From positions 5,518,001 through 5,582,000 of the forward strand of contig CP075493.1 of the NCBI GenBank assembly GCA_021613535.1: a DNA stretch of 64,000 nucleotides, read 5' to 3'. Below the pieces are notes generated by a model, which worked only from the letters and a program-made list of their open reading frames with translations, did no database searches and had not been told where the DNA came from. Source of the DNA: Adineta vaga. Lineage: Eukaryota > Rotifera. Shown piece after piece: positions 10,645-23,700 of the stretch (position 1 is its first letter; every line of letters starts with the position of its first letter). A program made the position numbers and the translations under genes.

Positions 10645-10676
10645 AAAAGTTGACGAAGCAGCTTCGACAAACTTTT
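10645..10676 (-). other. Long hairpin upstream of 18S
   Basis: A stem made of AAAAGTT/AACTTTT, then G-C, one A-A mismatch, and CGAAG/CTTCG around the loop CAG, with one bulged A. It lies about 385 nt upstream of 18S and is unchanged in all five units. It is a candidate 5' ETS structural element, or a marker near the Pol I start if the ETS is short. Confidence 0.5.
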
Positions 10677-10845
10677 TTTTTCATCATACACAATTTATTT
10701 CATACTGCTAAACAACTGTATCAACACAGTCATACTAGCCGAACCATCGCTTCATCACAACATCATCCTCGAGAAACTAGACCATTCTTGTGTCAGTCGA
10801 ATCTGTACAAAAATTGTTATATCGGAATCGCGTACTACGAGTTTG

Positions 10846-11703
10846 CTTCATATATAACTGAGGAATACGTCAATCCATCTGCTTATTCATTTTTTCATTC
10901 ACCTACGTCGTTGTATTAACTCCATATGTAATACGAAGTAGACTAAATCGATTTGCCGAATCCATTTTCTATTCAGCTATTTTATTGTAGCAACTTCATA
11001 TATAATATGAGCTCGAGTTAATCTATTTGCTTGATCATCGTCGTGTCTTCGCGTATTTCTTTTTCTTTCTTTCAACTATATATTATATACTACGACTTGG
11101 CGACCGATTCGCTTATTCGTCTTCACACCCTTGTATATTTCTTTTCTTTCCTGTATACTGTACTATTCTATATTATATATGAAGAGTGGTCAATCGCTTT
11201 GCTTATTCGTCTTTGCATTTTTACCTATTTCTTTTCCTTTTCTTTAACCTCATATTATATATGAAATCCAGTCACTCCATTTGCTTACTCATACTTTTGG
11301 ATTCAGTTATTTCTCTTACTTACTCTTCATCTTCATACGTAAAATCAAGTGAAATCAATCCATTTGCTAATTCATTGTCTTCAAATCATGTATTTCGTTT
11401 ACGCGTTTTGCAACTTCATACTATATATGAAATCAAGTACATCTATTAACTTACTCGTTTTCTTGTATTCAGCTAAAACTTTGGTTTTCTCTTCAATTTC
11501 ATATCATATATAAAATCCAGTCAGTCGATTTACTTATTGATTCTTTCGTATTCAGCTACATCTTCTCTCTCTGTTATCTTCATATATAAAATATCAAACC
11601 GGGTCAATTCATTTGTCTGTTCATTTTCCTACATTTTCCTATTCGTTTTTTTCTCTGTCAATCAACATTATATCGAAAATAAAATTGAAGCAATTTATTT
11701 GCT
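10846..11703. repeat. Degenerate ~80-bp spacer subrepeats (array 1)
   Basis: The most easily read complete array, with about ten or eleven units. Unit starts marked by CTTCATATA-like motifs fall near 10846, 10919, 10992, 11076, 11156, 11249, 11330, 11412, 11497 and 11578. A TTTGCTTATTC-like core recurs in the middle of most units. Pol I spacer enhancers and spacer promoters in other animals are often arrays of 60-240 bp repeats, so an enhancer role is plausible but not shown. Confidence 0.75.
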
Positions 11704-14700
11704 AAATCGGTTTTCATCAATAAGCTAATTGATTTGTTTCAATTGTATACTTTGGATGAAATGATGTATTTTATTATGTCAGAGTAAGTATACGTATCTA
11801 GATTTCATACATATGACAGATAATAGAAGTCGTTCTCTTCTTCTCGTTAAATAAGCCAAAAAAAAAGAAATAGTCACACAGTCAAGCATTGATTTGTTTT
11901 TCGAAATTTTACTTTTTTTTTTTCGCACATCATATGTCTATTTTGATCTTCTTTCATTTGCAATTTATATAAATTCCGAAAGTAAGTAAAGTTATTTTCT
12001 TAACGTTCTCTCATTCATCGATTCATTTGATTCTTCGTTTCATTTATTTTGATTTTAATTTTCAAATAGATAATACAATGAAACAAATCGATATCAAATC
12101 ATTCGTTTTATTCTATTGCTGGTTATAGATGTCATTCGATGAAATATTCTTATTTCATTCGATCGAGAAATGAATAAAATAATCGAATCGAATCGAATTT
12201 TCTTCATTCAATTCAATTCACTTTCTTTAGTTTTTTTCTTATTTCAATTTCATTATATTTCTTTTCTTTTCACAAATTCATTTGAAATATTTTATCCTTC
12301 TATGTTTATCATCATACAATCGAGAAAATCTCTCTTCTATTCTTATTTCATGATTTCATACATTCTCCAGATGATTACATATATATGAATAAAGTAGAAC
12401 TATGGTATTTGTTTGTTAACTTGATTTCTTCTATAGTATCAATCATAAAATTAGCATCTTTATGAGAAAAGATATGTTTTTCCATAAATCTTCATGGATT
12501 TGGTATTCAAGCATATTTTCTCCTTATTAATTTTATAAATATATATGACATTTCAATTTTGACATTTGTTTTATTTTCGTTTTCTATATCATATTCAATC
12601 AAAGATAATATATTCGTCGTACACATTTAGCTGTTATATTCAATTGATATAGGTAATTTTAACAAAAATTTTAACATTCGATCTTCATTCTCATCATTTA
12701 TCTACATGTATTTAGATCCTTATTTCATTTTACATGCTTGGTAAAATTCAAAATGACATTTATTCATATGTGTATAGTTTACGAATCGAATTCCCTTCAA
12801 ATGTTGAATATTTGTTCATTGTGAGAAAATATAAACTTTTCATATTCATTCATACAAGATACTATTGCTATACAATATGAAAGTTATTGAAAACGATTTT
12901 ATATTGAACAAGAATCGATCAAGATGACACAACAGATCGATATTTATATCGTAGAAATGTATAGAATGAGAATGAAAAGTTTCAACATATTTATTGGATG
13001 GATATATTCGTGAACAAAATGTTACTTAATTCAGACGAAATTTTATGAAAATGACGTTGAAACATGTATGATTTTGGTTTTTCTATTTCATATCCTATGA
13101 ATAGAAATTAATATAATCGAAAGCTACATGTCAACAATATGTATAAGCGTATGGAGAAGAGAATTTTTAAATGATCTACTATCTATTTGTATACACCTTC
13201 AAGTAAACATCGAAAATCATTTGAATTCTTAGATACAAGATGTATGTTTTTATTTTTTGTTTGAAGATATCTATATTCATCTATGTTGTTAAATTATTGA
13301 TAACAAGAGTAAATGCATTCGAATAGAATGAACATCAAACAGAAATGATATCTGTTAGTAATGATGATTTCATATCATATGTATTTTATAATATGACATG
13401 TGTCTATGATTTTGATTCATATGTACTACATATCTACATCTGTTGTTTGTATATTGTCGGCATATATGTAATCAAGATGATTTTTCCATTGTTAAGATTT
13501 AATAAATAAAATGAAAAACGTAGAGAAACTGATTTTTAACATCTTAAGTTCGATTGAAAGAAGACATGAAAATGAACTATTGCAATGTGTTATTTACTGA
13601 ATGTATGCGTTTTTCTTGATTAACAAAAGACTTCTCTTGACATGATATACTACTAGTTCGCGTTGTAGTCTTTTTTTCTTACAATTTATTCATATAATAT
13701 TAATTCATTTGGATATTAGTCATACATAGAATAAAATATCAAATAGCTTTGAATAAAAGATTCTTTCCTTTTCGTACATGAATGCATATATGTATGTGTT
13801 GGTATTGACAATGCAATGACTTATATTATTTCGATTTCGTTTGTGTTTCTATAAGACATATTCATGAAATTGTGAAATTTAAAATGCAAATGTCGTCTAT
13901 ATAGAACTGAAGTCTATCGAATCAGCATTTCTATTTCATTATTCATATTGATAATGACGATGGGATTAATGATATATATGTTCAATATAAAGAAGGAGAA
14001 CATCGAATCAATATTTCGATATGATATATGATACTGACAATCATCGTTTGTATATCGTGCAACATAGACATAGATGATGGTAATGATCAAGTAGAAGACA
14101 ATATTCTTATATATAAGATACGAAAGATAAGATATACAGTATGTAATTCCAAGTAAATATTTACTTGAAGTTGTTTGTTCGAAATAGCGTAGCATAGAAG
14201 ATATATATATATGTATGTATGTATGTATGATGGAAAACATATCAAGATGAATATGAAATTATAGAGTGATACATGTTGTTGTTTTTTTTTCTAATCGAAG
14301 AATAGAAAAAAACGACTAAGTCATAGAAAATGAATGAATGAATAAGAGAGAAATTATTACTGATGATAAAATGCAAATGTCGTATAGGACTGAAGCCTAT
14401 CGAATCAGCATAACATCGAGCAGAAACTCAGCGGATCGCAATGTGGCGGTTGCTCTCACGTGTACGTTACTCTGTTACTGAAGAAAGTCGTTTACAATCG
14501 ATTCTAGCCATTAGTGTTGTTTCGACTAAAAATGCATCGTTGCAATCACAATCTCATTTCGATTATGACGAGGCAACAATACGGTAGCTTCATTCATATG
14601 TTCACTTGATCAACAGTTTGAACATATATAAATGTGCTGACGACAACCAATGTGCCAAAAAATCATTGAGTCTAGATCGGATTCCAACTTAGAGGCGTTC

Positions 14701-14825
14701 AGTTGTAAGCCGTCGGATGGTAGCTTCGCATCATTGTCCTTTCGAACAAATACGTAAACCAAATGTCCGAACGTACGGTTCCTCTCGTACTAAGTACGAT
14801 TCCTATATCAATGACAAAATCCAAT

Positions 14826-14878
<53 letters not shown>

Positions 14879-14920
14879 ATTGGTGGGTGAACAATCCAAC
14901 ACTTTGCGAAGTCTGCTTCG

Positions 14921-14956
<36 letters not shown>

Positions 14957-14982
14957 AGCGACGTCGCTATGAACGCTTGGCC

Positions 14983-15017
<35 letters not shown>

Positions 15018-15398
15018 TCACCTCTTGCAAAAAACTCGTTAAATCAAAAGGATCGATAGGCCCGGATTTCTCCGTCTGTATTCGTACTGAAAATCTAAAT
15101 CAAGCTGACTTATGCCCTTTTACTCAATGTGTGGTTTCTGTCCGCACTGAGTCAACTTTTGGACACCTACGTTAACATTTGATAGATGTACCGCCCCAGC
15201 CAAACTCCCCACCTGTCTCTTTCCTTGAAGCAGATCACGTTGATACAAGTATCGACGTTTGTCACTCAAACACTGGATGTAAAATCCAATCTCTGTATAA
15301 CCAAGTAAGTAAAGAAACAATGAAAATAATGGTGTTTCATTGACGTGTTGCCACTCCCATCTACGCTACACTTTTCAAGTCTCTTTACGAAGACAGAT

Positions 15399-15432
<34 letters not shown>

Positions 15433-15439
15433 ATTGAAG

Positions 15440-15481
<42 letters not shown>

Positions 15482-15506
15482 CAGGGACAATCTCGTTAAT
15501 CCATTC

Positions 15507-15516
15507 ATGCGCGTCA
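15507..15516. repeat. Target-site duplication, left copy (10 bp)
   Basis: ATGCGCGTCA, repeated at 15605-15614; uninterrupted units have it once within CCATTCATGCGCGTCACTAA. Confidence 0.85.
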
Positions 15517-15604
15517 ATCGTATGTTCCTCTCTCTGTCGCCAGTGAGGATCGACAATCTCTGTTCTAATCCCAGTCGAGACTAGTCGTTTCCGTAGAGAA
15601 CTCA
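15517..15604. mobile_element. Short (88-bp) rDNA insertion between the R2 and R1 sites
   Basis: Not present in any other 28S copy in the window and flanked by a perfect 10-bp duplication. The duplicated bases (TGACGCGCAT on the rRNA strand) fall a few tens of bp downstream of the R2 site, in the zone used by R4-type non-LTR elements in nematode rDNA. Too short to code for anything and has no poly(A). It could be an extremely 5'-truncated R element or a small non-autonomous element. Strand and family cannot be determined. Confidence 0.65.

Positions 15605-15614
<10 letters not shown>
15605..15614. repeat. Target-site duplication, right copy (10 bp)
   Basis: Second copy of ATGCGCGTCA; normal 28S sequence resumes here. 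Confidence 0.85.
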
Positions 15615-15643
<29 letters not shown>

Positions 15644-15645
15644 AG

Positions 15646-15683
<38 letters not shown>

Positions 15684-17885
15684 ATTTGAATTTCTTCACG
15701 TTAACATTCAGAGCACTGGGCAGAAATCACTTTGCGTCAACACCAAGTTTTCCGGCCAATCGCAAAGCTCTGTTTTAATTAGACAGTCGGATTCCCCTAG
15801 ACGCAGCGAGTTCTAAGTTTGCTATTAAACGATGTCCGAAGTAATACGACCCGCAAGCGAACCGCATACCGTAGCAAAACGATTCCACAGCAAGACAAGC
15901 CACTAGTCCGAACGATCAGACACATTGCTGCATCCGAAAGCTCAGCTCCAATAGCAAGTCTACTGCTTTATCATCAAGCCCGAACACCCTAGCACTTAGA
16001 GCCAATCGTTATCCCGAAGTTGCCGATCGATTTTGCCGACTTCCCTTGTGCTACCTTGTTCTAATTGACTAGAGGCTTTTCACCTTGGAGACCTGATGCG
16101 GTTTAGAGTACAGATAAGTGCGAAATTGAATATCTCGCTCAAATTTTCAAGGATCACAAATGATGCACCGAGGAAGTAGCAAGAACGGCTACTCTTTACC
16201 TTCATTTGAACCCTATCTCCAGTTGAACTGATTCCAGGGTCGTCTGATGAAGTAACAAAGAAGAGAAAACTCTTTCCAGGACCACTTGTGATGTATTTGA
16301 GCTTGTTTGTGTTACCACATATGTTTGACACGAAATCAAACAATCTCCGACACTTAGTACAAGAATATTAACTTGTTTCCCTTTCGATTTGATGGAATAT
16401 AAATATGATATGAATATAGATATTCCTCGTTCGGAACCCTCTTTCGAGCGCATCTTAGGACTGACTGACCCATGTCCAATAGCTGTTCACATGGAACCTT
16501 TCTCCACGTCAGTCTTCAAAGTTCTCATTTGAATAGTTGCTACTACCACTAAGATCTGTACATATGACTGCTCAAGCCACACTCACGTGTTAGCCTTCGA
16601 CGCAACCATATCAACCGTCCTACTTGTTACGACATGATGTCCGTTAATGGCTTGTTGTATCGTAACAGTCAAGTATAAGAGGCTCGCTCGAGCGCCATCC
16701 ATTTTTAGGACTAGTCGATTCGGCAGGTGAGTTGTTACACACTCCTTAACGGATTCCGACTTCCATGGCCACCGTCCTGCTGTCTATATCGACCAACACC
16801 TTTTATGGTATCTGATGAGCGAGACCATCTGGCTCTTTATCTTGACGTTTTGTGCATCCAACAGCGCCAGTTCTGCTTACCAAAAATGGCCCACTTGGCA
16901 CTCACATTCGCTGTTCATTCTCAATGAAGTAGAAAAATGAACTTCATACCCATTTAAAGTTTGTCAATAGGTTGAGCGTATTTTACGCCCAATGCCTCTA
17001 AACATTCGCTTTACCGGATATAACTGTGAAAATTGAATGCCAGCTATCCTGAGGGAAACTTCGGACGGAACCAGCTACTAGATGGTTCGATTAGTCTTTC
17101 GCCCCTTAACGCATGTTTGACGATCGATTTGCACGTCAGAACCGCTACGAACTTCCACCAGGGTTTCCCCTGGCTTCATTCTACACACGTTAAGTTCACC
17201 ATCTTTCGGGTCTCATTGCATATACTCTTACTAAGCTCTTTGCCAGCGGCAATAGAACCTGTCAGTGTTGCGTTCATTGTCATGATTTGCACCAGATGAC
17301 AGAAATCACACTTCAAACATTGCAAGAATGTTCTTTACTTTCATTACGAGCAAGGCTTTTCATACAGCCGAACTCTTGCACATGCAGTGAACTCCTTAGA
17401 CCGTGTTTCAAGACGGGTCGAATAACTCGGCATTCAAAACTCCTGTTGACTTGCCGATTTCATTGACAGCCACAAAACATTAGGCATTGACAATGAATAA
17501 AACTAATATTGTTTAGATATTAGTTACTCATGTAACACAAACAATGCTCATGGCGTGCCGTACTCGAAAGTACTGAAATCAAAGAACACGTCAGTTTACC
17601 TATAACGCCAAGTCGAATTTGTTATTTATGCAAGTCATATTTTTAACACGACTAAAAGTCGCTACCAAAATAGACTGATTCGACTAGCTGTAATGTTATA
17701 GATCCAGGTTCAGTTAATACTTTGAAAATGCATCCGATTCTAGGCAAGAACATATCAATGGACTGTTGAAGTTCCAAATCAACATGTATTACCATCATAT
17801 AGAAATCGAATTGAATCCAAAGTAATCTGATGAATGCGGCCATTCGTTTTCTTCTGTACGGTTTTACGTACTATTTAACTCTCTC

Positions 17886-17936
<51 letters not shown>

Positions 17937-18276
17937 GTTATAATATTTAGCTTTGGAACAAGTTTACGTCCCACGTTGGCGTAGCAATCTCAAACTACGC
18001 TACTCGAAAGGTAGACAATGTACGGCACAGAACTATTCGTGATTATAGGACTAGCACCTTCTATGGTTAAAGCCCTGATCAAAGGAACTCACACGAACAG
18101 GCACCATACAGTAGTTACCCCAAATGCTACAATGCATGTCAGAAGTAAATCTAACACGCTTCAGCAATGAGCTTTTTGCCGGTTCATTCGCCATTACTAA
18201 GGCAATCTCAGTTGATTTCTTTTCCTTTGCTTATTAATATGCTTAAGTTCAGCAAGTATTCTAATTTGACTTCAGC

Positions 18277-18576
18277 TTGAAATGTGAAAATAAATGGATA
18301 AGTATATATTACACACATATTTATGTTACAAAGTCATTCGATTGCATGTTGATTATCAGTAACATGGATATGATAAAGATTTCTCATGTTATGACAGTTC
18401 ACACAATAAAATTCATTTGTGTATGTGTATAACTCCGTTTTATACGTATACAACATTATATAGAAATCTATATAATGATATATGTTATATATGTCTTGCA
18501 AGCTAGATAAAGTAATATTATCGAACTTGCCAGCAATTCATTTAGAAAATAAATGAATTTGATGTTATGTAAACAA
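18277..18576 (-). other. ITS2, unit 2
   Basis: A 300-nt spacer, the same as in units 3, 4 and 5, with both inverted repeats described for unit 1 kept. Confidence 0.9.
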
Positions 18577-18727
18577 GACTGAAGCAAATTTAGCCTCGAC
18601 TAATGTCTTGGCTGCTAGATGCGTTCGAGTTATTCATGCTCAATGTGTCCTGCAATTCGCATTGCTTTCTCGCACTTTGCTGCGCTCTTCATCGAATAAC
18701 GAGCCGAGTGATCCACCGTACAGAATT
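18577..18727 (-). rRNA. 5.8S rRNA, unit 2
   Basis: Identical in sequence to the unit 1 gene (151 nt), with the same GUUAUUC/GAAUAAC internal helix. Its integrity contrasts with the interrupted 28S of this unit. Confidence 0.95.
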
Positions 18728-18947
18728 ATTTTTTTTTGTTTCTGTATATGTATACAATTCGATTCATATTCAATGACAAACAACAATGATTTGTTGAATG
18801 GAAAAGTTTGAAACAAGTCACAGTTTTGAATATACTATGACTTGTTAGTTACATAATGGTGCGACACAATCATCACACATGTAATATGTATGATGATCGT
18901 GCGAAGTTAGAAGTTTTGTTTATGATTGGAAATCAATCATAGAACGG
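18728..18947 (-). other. ITS1, unit 2
   Basis: A 220-nt spacer with the three hairpins seen in unit 1; it differs only in T-run length beside 5.8S. Confidence 0.9.
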
Positions 18948-19093
18948 TAATGATCCATACGCAGGTTCACCTACGAATACCTTGTTACGACTTTTACTTC
19001 CTCTAAATGATCCAGTTTGAGCATCTTTTCGATAAAAACCGAACGACCCGAGAGCCGCTCGGAAAACCAAACCGAAGATCTCACTAAAACATT

Positions 19094-19128
<35 letters not shown>

Positions 19129-20761
19129 ACAGGGACATAATCAGCACATTCTGATGAAATAGTGCTTACTAGGAATTCCTCGTTGACGGAGAATAATTGC
19201 AAGCTCCGATCCCAGTCACGAAGAGAATTTCATGGTTACCCACTTCTGTCGAAGTAGGAAGAAACATTCTGAACTCTCCAGTGTAGCGCGCGTGCAGCCT
19301 CGGACATCTAAGGGCATCACAGACCTGTTATTGCTCCATTTCGTGTGGCTTAAAAAAGTGCCACTTATCCTGCTAAGAAGTCTTGAAAAGTCCCTTCGAA
19401 CTTTAGACTATTTAGTAAGCCGGAGTCTCGTTCGTTATCGAAATTAATCAGACAAATCGCTCCACGAACTACGAACGACCATGCACCACCACCCACCTAA
19501 TCAAGAAAGAGCTCTCAATCTGTCAATCCTAAAAGTGTCCTGGCCGAGTAAGGTTTCCCGTGTTGAGTCAAATTAGGCCACAGGCTCCACTTCTTGTGTG
19601 TCCTTCCGTCAATTCTTTTAAGTTTCAGCTTTGCAACCATACTTCCCCGGAACCTAAAAACTTAGATTTCTCGAGATCCGCCAGATGAGTCATATAAATA
19701 ACCGCATCTAAAAGACAGTTGGCAACGTTTATGGTTTGAACTAGGACGGTATCTAATCGTCTTCGAACCTCAAACTTTCGTTCTTGATTAATGAAAACAT
19801 TCTTGGCGAACGCCTTCGCTGCTGTTCGTCCTGTGGCGATCCAAGAATTTCACCTCTCACACCACAGTACGTACGCCCCCCTCTGATCCTATTAATCATT
19901 ATCTCAATTTCTAAAACCAACGAAATAAAATCGAGATCTTATTTCATTATTCCATGCAATATATATAGGCGAAAGCCTGCTTTTAGCACTCTAATTTTCT
20001 CAAAGTAAACGTTCTGGCAACTGACGACAATCGATAAAGATCATCGCCAGCCGTCCAGCAAATGAGGATCTGTTAACCAACATGGCCAGTTAGACCAGCT
20101 AGCAACAAATACCCGAAATTCAACTACGAGCTTTTTAAACACAGCAACTTTAGTTTTCCTTATTGGAGCTGGAATTACCGCGGCTGCTGGCACCAGACTT
20201 GCCCTCCAATTGTTAATCGATAACCTGTTTACAGTGTTCCCATTCCGATTGTCAGCCTAAATAAGACTAACATCGTTATTTCTCTTCACTACCTCCTCGT
20301 TTTGAGAGTGGGTAATTTGCGCGCCTGCTGCCTTCCTTGGAAGTGGTCGCCGTTTCTCAGGCGGCCTCTCCAGAACCAAACCCTGATTCTCTGTACTCGT
20401 TACAACCACGGTAGACATATAATGTACCGTCTAAAGTTGATAAGTCAGACACTTGAAAGATATGTCGTCGACACAAAGGTCATACGATCAACACAAAGTT
20501 ATTTAGAGTCACCAACAAACAGTTCCGGTTAAAGAACTAGAAGGTTTTGATCTAATAAAAGCATTCCGATATTACTACCGGAATTGTCGCATGTATTAGC
20601 CCAGGCTTTTCCTCGGTTATTCCATTTAGAATTTATGATCAAAGAAAGTTATAGCTGATGTAATGAGCCGTACGCAGTTTCACCTTAAACCAGTTCATAC
20701 TTAGACATGCATGGCTTAATCTTCAAGACAAAGGAAAGCCACCGACAAGATCAATCGGAAA
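18948..20761 (-). rRNA. 18S rRNA, unit 2
   Basis: A full-length 18S gene with the normal CCCGTCGCTACTACC decoding-region sequence. It carries one substitution near 19070 (ACCAAACC where the other units have ACCAAGCC on the plus strand) and one extra A in the run near 19350. Otherwise it equals units 4 and 5 apart from a few homopolymer lengths. Confidence 0.95.
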
Positions 20762-23700
20762 GCTTCGTTATATATATATGCATATACAAGAAGATATGTA
20801 TATGCTTTTTTTCACAACAAGTCAAATGAAATCACTTCATTATGACCAGTGTTTATAGTATAAATATTACATTTATATTCGTTGTTTCATCGAGACGAAA
20901 CAAAACCAACCCACATCATAGGAATAAATTCATTCCTGTTTTTAATGCAACTCATTTACAAGCATTCAAGCCCAAACTATCAACATATGACCAATTATTG
21001 AAAACTGATCAACAAGATGTTAGTTTATATATGTGTGTGCGTAAGTTGAAACATTTTCAACCGCATTCACTTCTTTGCCATTCGTGATGCATTTTGTTTG
21101 CAATTAGTTCGTTTTTTTATATGATATTTGTATATGATCATGTGAAAAGTTGACGAAGCAGCTTCGACAAACTTTTTTTTTCATCATACACAATTTATTT
21201 CATACTGCTAAACAACTGTATCAACACAGTCATACTAGCCGAACCATCGCTTCATCACAACATCATCCTCGAGAAACTAGACCATTCTTGTGTCAGTCGA
21301 ATCTGTACAAAAATTGTTATATCGGAATCGCGTACTACGAGTTTGCTTCATATATAACTGAGGAATACGTCAATCCATCTGCTTATTCATTTTTTCATTC
21401 ACCTACGTCGTTGTATTAACTCCATATGTAATACGAAGTAGACTAAATCGATTTGCCAAATCCATTTTCTATTCAGCTATTTTATTGTAGCAACTTCATA
21501 TATAATATGAGCTCGAGTTAATCTATTTGCTTGATCATCGTCGTGTCTTCGCGTATTTCTTTTTCTTTCTTTCAACTATATATTATATACTACGACTTGG
21601 CGACCGATTCGCTTATTCGTCTTCACACCCTTGTATATTTCTTTTCTTTCCTGTATACTGTACTATTCTATATTATATATGAAGAGTGGTCAATCGCTTT
21701 GCTTATTCGTCTTTGCATTTTTACCTATTTCTTTTCCTTTTCTTTAACCTCATATTATATATGAAATCCAGTCACTCCATTTGCTTACTCATACTTTTGG
21801 ATTCAGTTATTTCTCTTACTTACTCTTCATCTTCATACGTAAAATCAAGTGAAATCAATCCATTTGCTAATTCATTGTCTTCAAATCATGTATTTCGTTT
21901 ACGCGTTTTGCAACTTCATACTATATATGAAATCAAGTACATCTATTAACTTACTCGTTTTCTTGTATTCAGCTAAAACTTTGGTTTCTCTTCAATTTCA
22001 TATCATATATAAAATCCAGTCAGTCGATTTACTTATTGATTCTTTCGTATTCAGCTACATCTTCTCTCTCTGTTATCTTCATATAAAATATCAAACCGAG
22101 TCAATTCATTTGTCTGTTCATTTTCCTACATTTTCCTATTCGTTTTTTCTCTGTCAATCAACATTATATCGAAAATAAAATTGAAGCAATTTATTTGCTA
22201 AATCGGTTTTCATCAATAAGCTAATTGATTTGTTTCAATTGTATACTTTGGATGAAATGATGTATTTTATTATGTCAGAGTAAGTATACGTATCTAGATT
22301 TCATACATATGACAGATAATAGAAGTCGTTCTCTTCTTCTCGTTAAATAAGCCAAAAAAAAAGAAATAGTCACACAGTCAAGCATTGATTTGTTTTTCGA
22401 AATTTTACTTTTTTTTTTTCGCACATCATATGTCTATTTTGATCTTCTTTCATTTGCAATTTATATAAATTCCGAAAGTAAGTAAAGTTATTTTCTTAAC
22501 GTTCTCTCATTCATCGATTCATTTGATTCTTCGTTTCATTTATTTGATTTTAATTTTCAAATAGATAATACAATGAAACAAATCGATATCAAATCATTCG
22601 TTTTATTCTATTGCTGGTTATAGATGTCATTCGATGAAATATTCTTATTTCATTCGATCGAGAAATGAATAAAATAATCGAATCGAATTTTCTTCATTCA
22701 ATTCACTTTCTTTAGTTTTTTTCTTATTCAATTTCATTATATTTTTTTCTTTTCACATATTCATTTGAAATATTTTATACTTCTATGTTTATCATCATAC
22801 AATCGAGAAAATCTCTCTTCTATTCTTATTTCATGATTTCATACATTCTCCAGATGATTACATATATATGAATAAAGTAGAACTATCGTATTTGTTAACT
22901 TGATTTCTTCTATAATATCAATCATAAAATTAGCATCTTTATGAGAAAAGATATGTTTTTCCATAAATCTTCATGGATTTGGTATTCAAGCATATTTTCT
23001 CCTTATTAATTTTATAAATATATATGACATTTCAATTTTGACATTTGTTTTATTTTCGTTTTCTATATCATATTCAATCAAAGATAATATATTCGTCATA
23101 CACATTTAGCTGTTATATTCAATTGATATAGGTAATTTTAACATTCGATCTTCATTCTCATCATTTATCTACATGTATTTAGATCCTTATTTCATTTTAC
23201 ATGCTTGGTAAAATTCAAAATGACATTTATTCATATGTGTATAGTTTACGAATCGAATTCCCTTCAAATGTTGAATATTTGTTCATTGTGAGAAAATATA
23301 AACTTTTCATATTCATTCATACAAGATACTATTACTATACGATATGAAAGTTATTGAAAACGATTTTATATTGAGCAACAATCGATCAAGATGACACAAC
23401 AGATCGATATTTATATCGTAGAAATGTATAGAATGAGAATGAAAAGTTTCAACATATTTATTGGATGGATATGTTCGTGAACAAAATGCTACTTAATTTA
23501 GACGAAATTTTATGAAAATGACGTTGAAACATGTATGATTTTGGTTTTTCTATTTCATATCCTATGAATAGGAATTAATATAATCGAAAGCTACATGTCA
23601 ACAATGTGTATAAGCGTATGGAGAAGAGAATTTTTAAATGATCTACTATCTATTTGTATACACCCTCAAGTAAACATCGAAAATCATTTGAATTCTTAGA

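Larger units (their letters stand above)
10262..14411 (-). other. rDNA spacer 1 (5' ETS of unit 1, IGS, 3' spacer of unit 2)
   Basis: Complete ~4.15-kb spacer. Next to the 18S 5' end comes a ~580-bp 5' ETS-like stretch with two conserved hairpins (10280-10305 and 10645-10676), then the ~80-bp subrepeats, then unique AT-rich DNA and the two 28S-end hairpin blocks. Between about 11.58 and 13.47 kb it differs from the other spacers at some twenty places, mostly substitutions plus small tandem duplications (near 12185, 12212, 12412 and 12664). No gene is evident. The rRNA promoter must lie here but I could not identify it. Confidence 0.9.
14412..18276 (-). rRNA. 28S rRNA, unit 2, with an 88-bp insertion at an R4-like site
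   Basis: The same large-subunit gene, here about 3865 nt. It is interrupted at 15517-15604 by 88 bp flanked by a 10-bp duplication, and lacks 6 bp (GTGGGA on the plus strand, after about 15489) found in the other copies. Elsewhere it matches units 3 and 5 almost exactly, apart from one extra A near 14952 and one extra T near 18174. The insertion lies in a highly conserved, functionally critical region, so the copy is probably inactive. Confidence 0.93.

Noticed and set aside
10645-10680. Hairpin followed by a T run resembling a bacterial terminator on the plus strand
   Set aside because: The locus is eukaryotic rDNA transcribed from the other strand, so a bacterial-type terminator reading is not meaningful.
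10846-11703. CRISPR-like regular repeat array
   Set aside because: Repeats are degenerate and contiguous, with no unique spacers between identical repeats, in a eukaryotic rDNA spacer.
15517-15604. tRNA-like B box (TCGATCC) in the 88-bp insertion, hinting at a SINE
   Set aside because: Only a partial match, with no convincing A box or cloverleaf; too weak to call.
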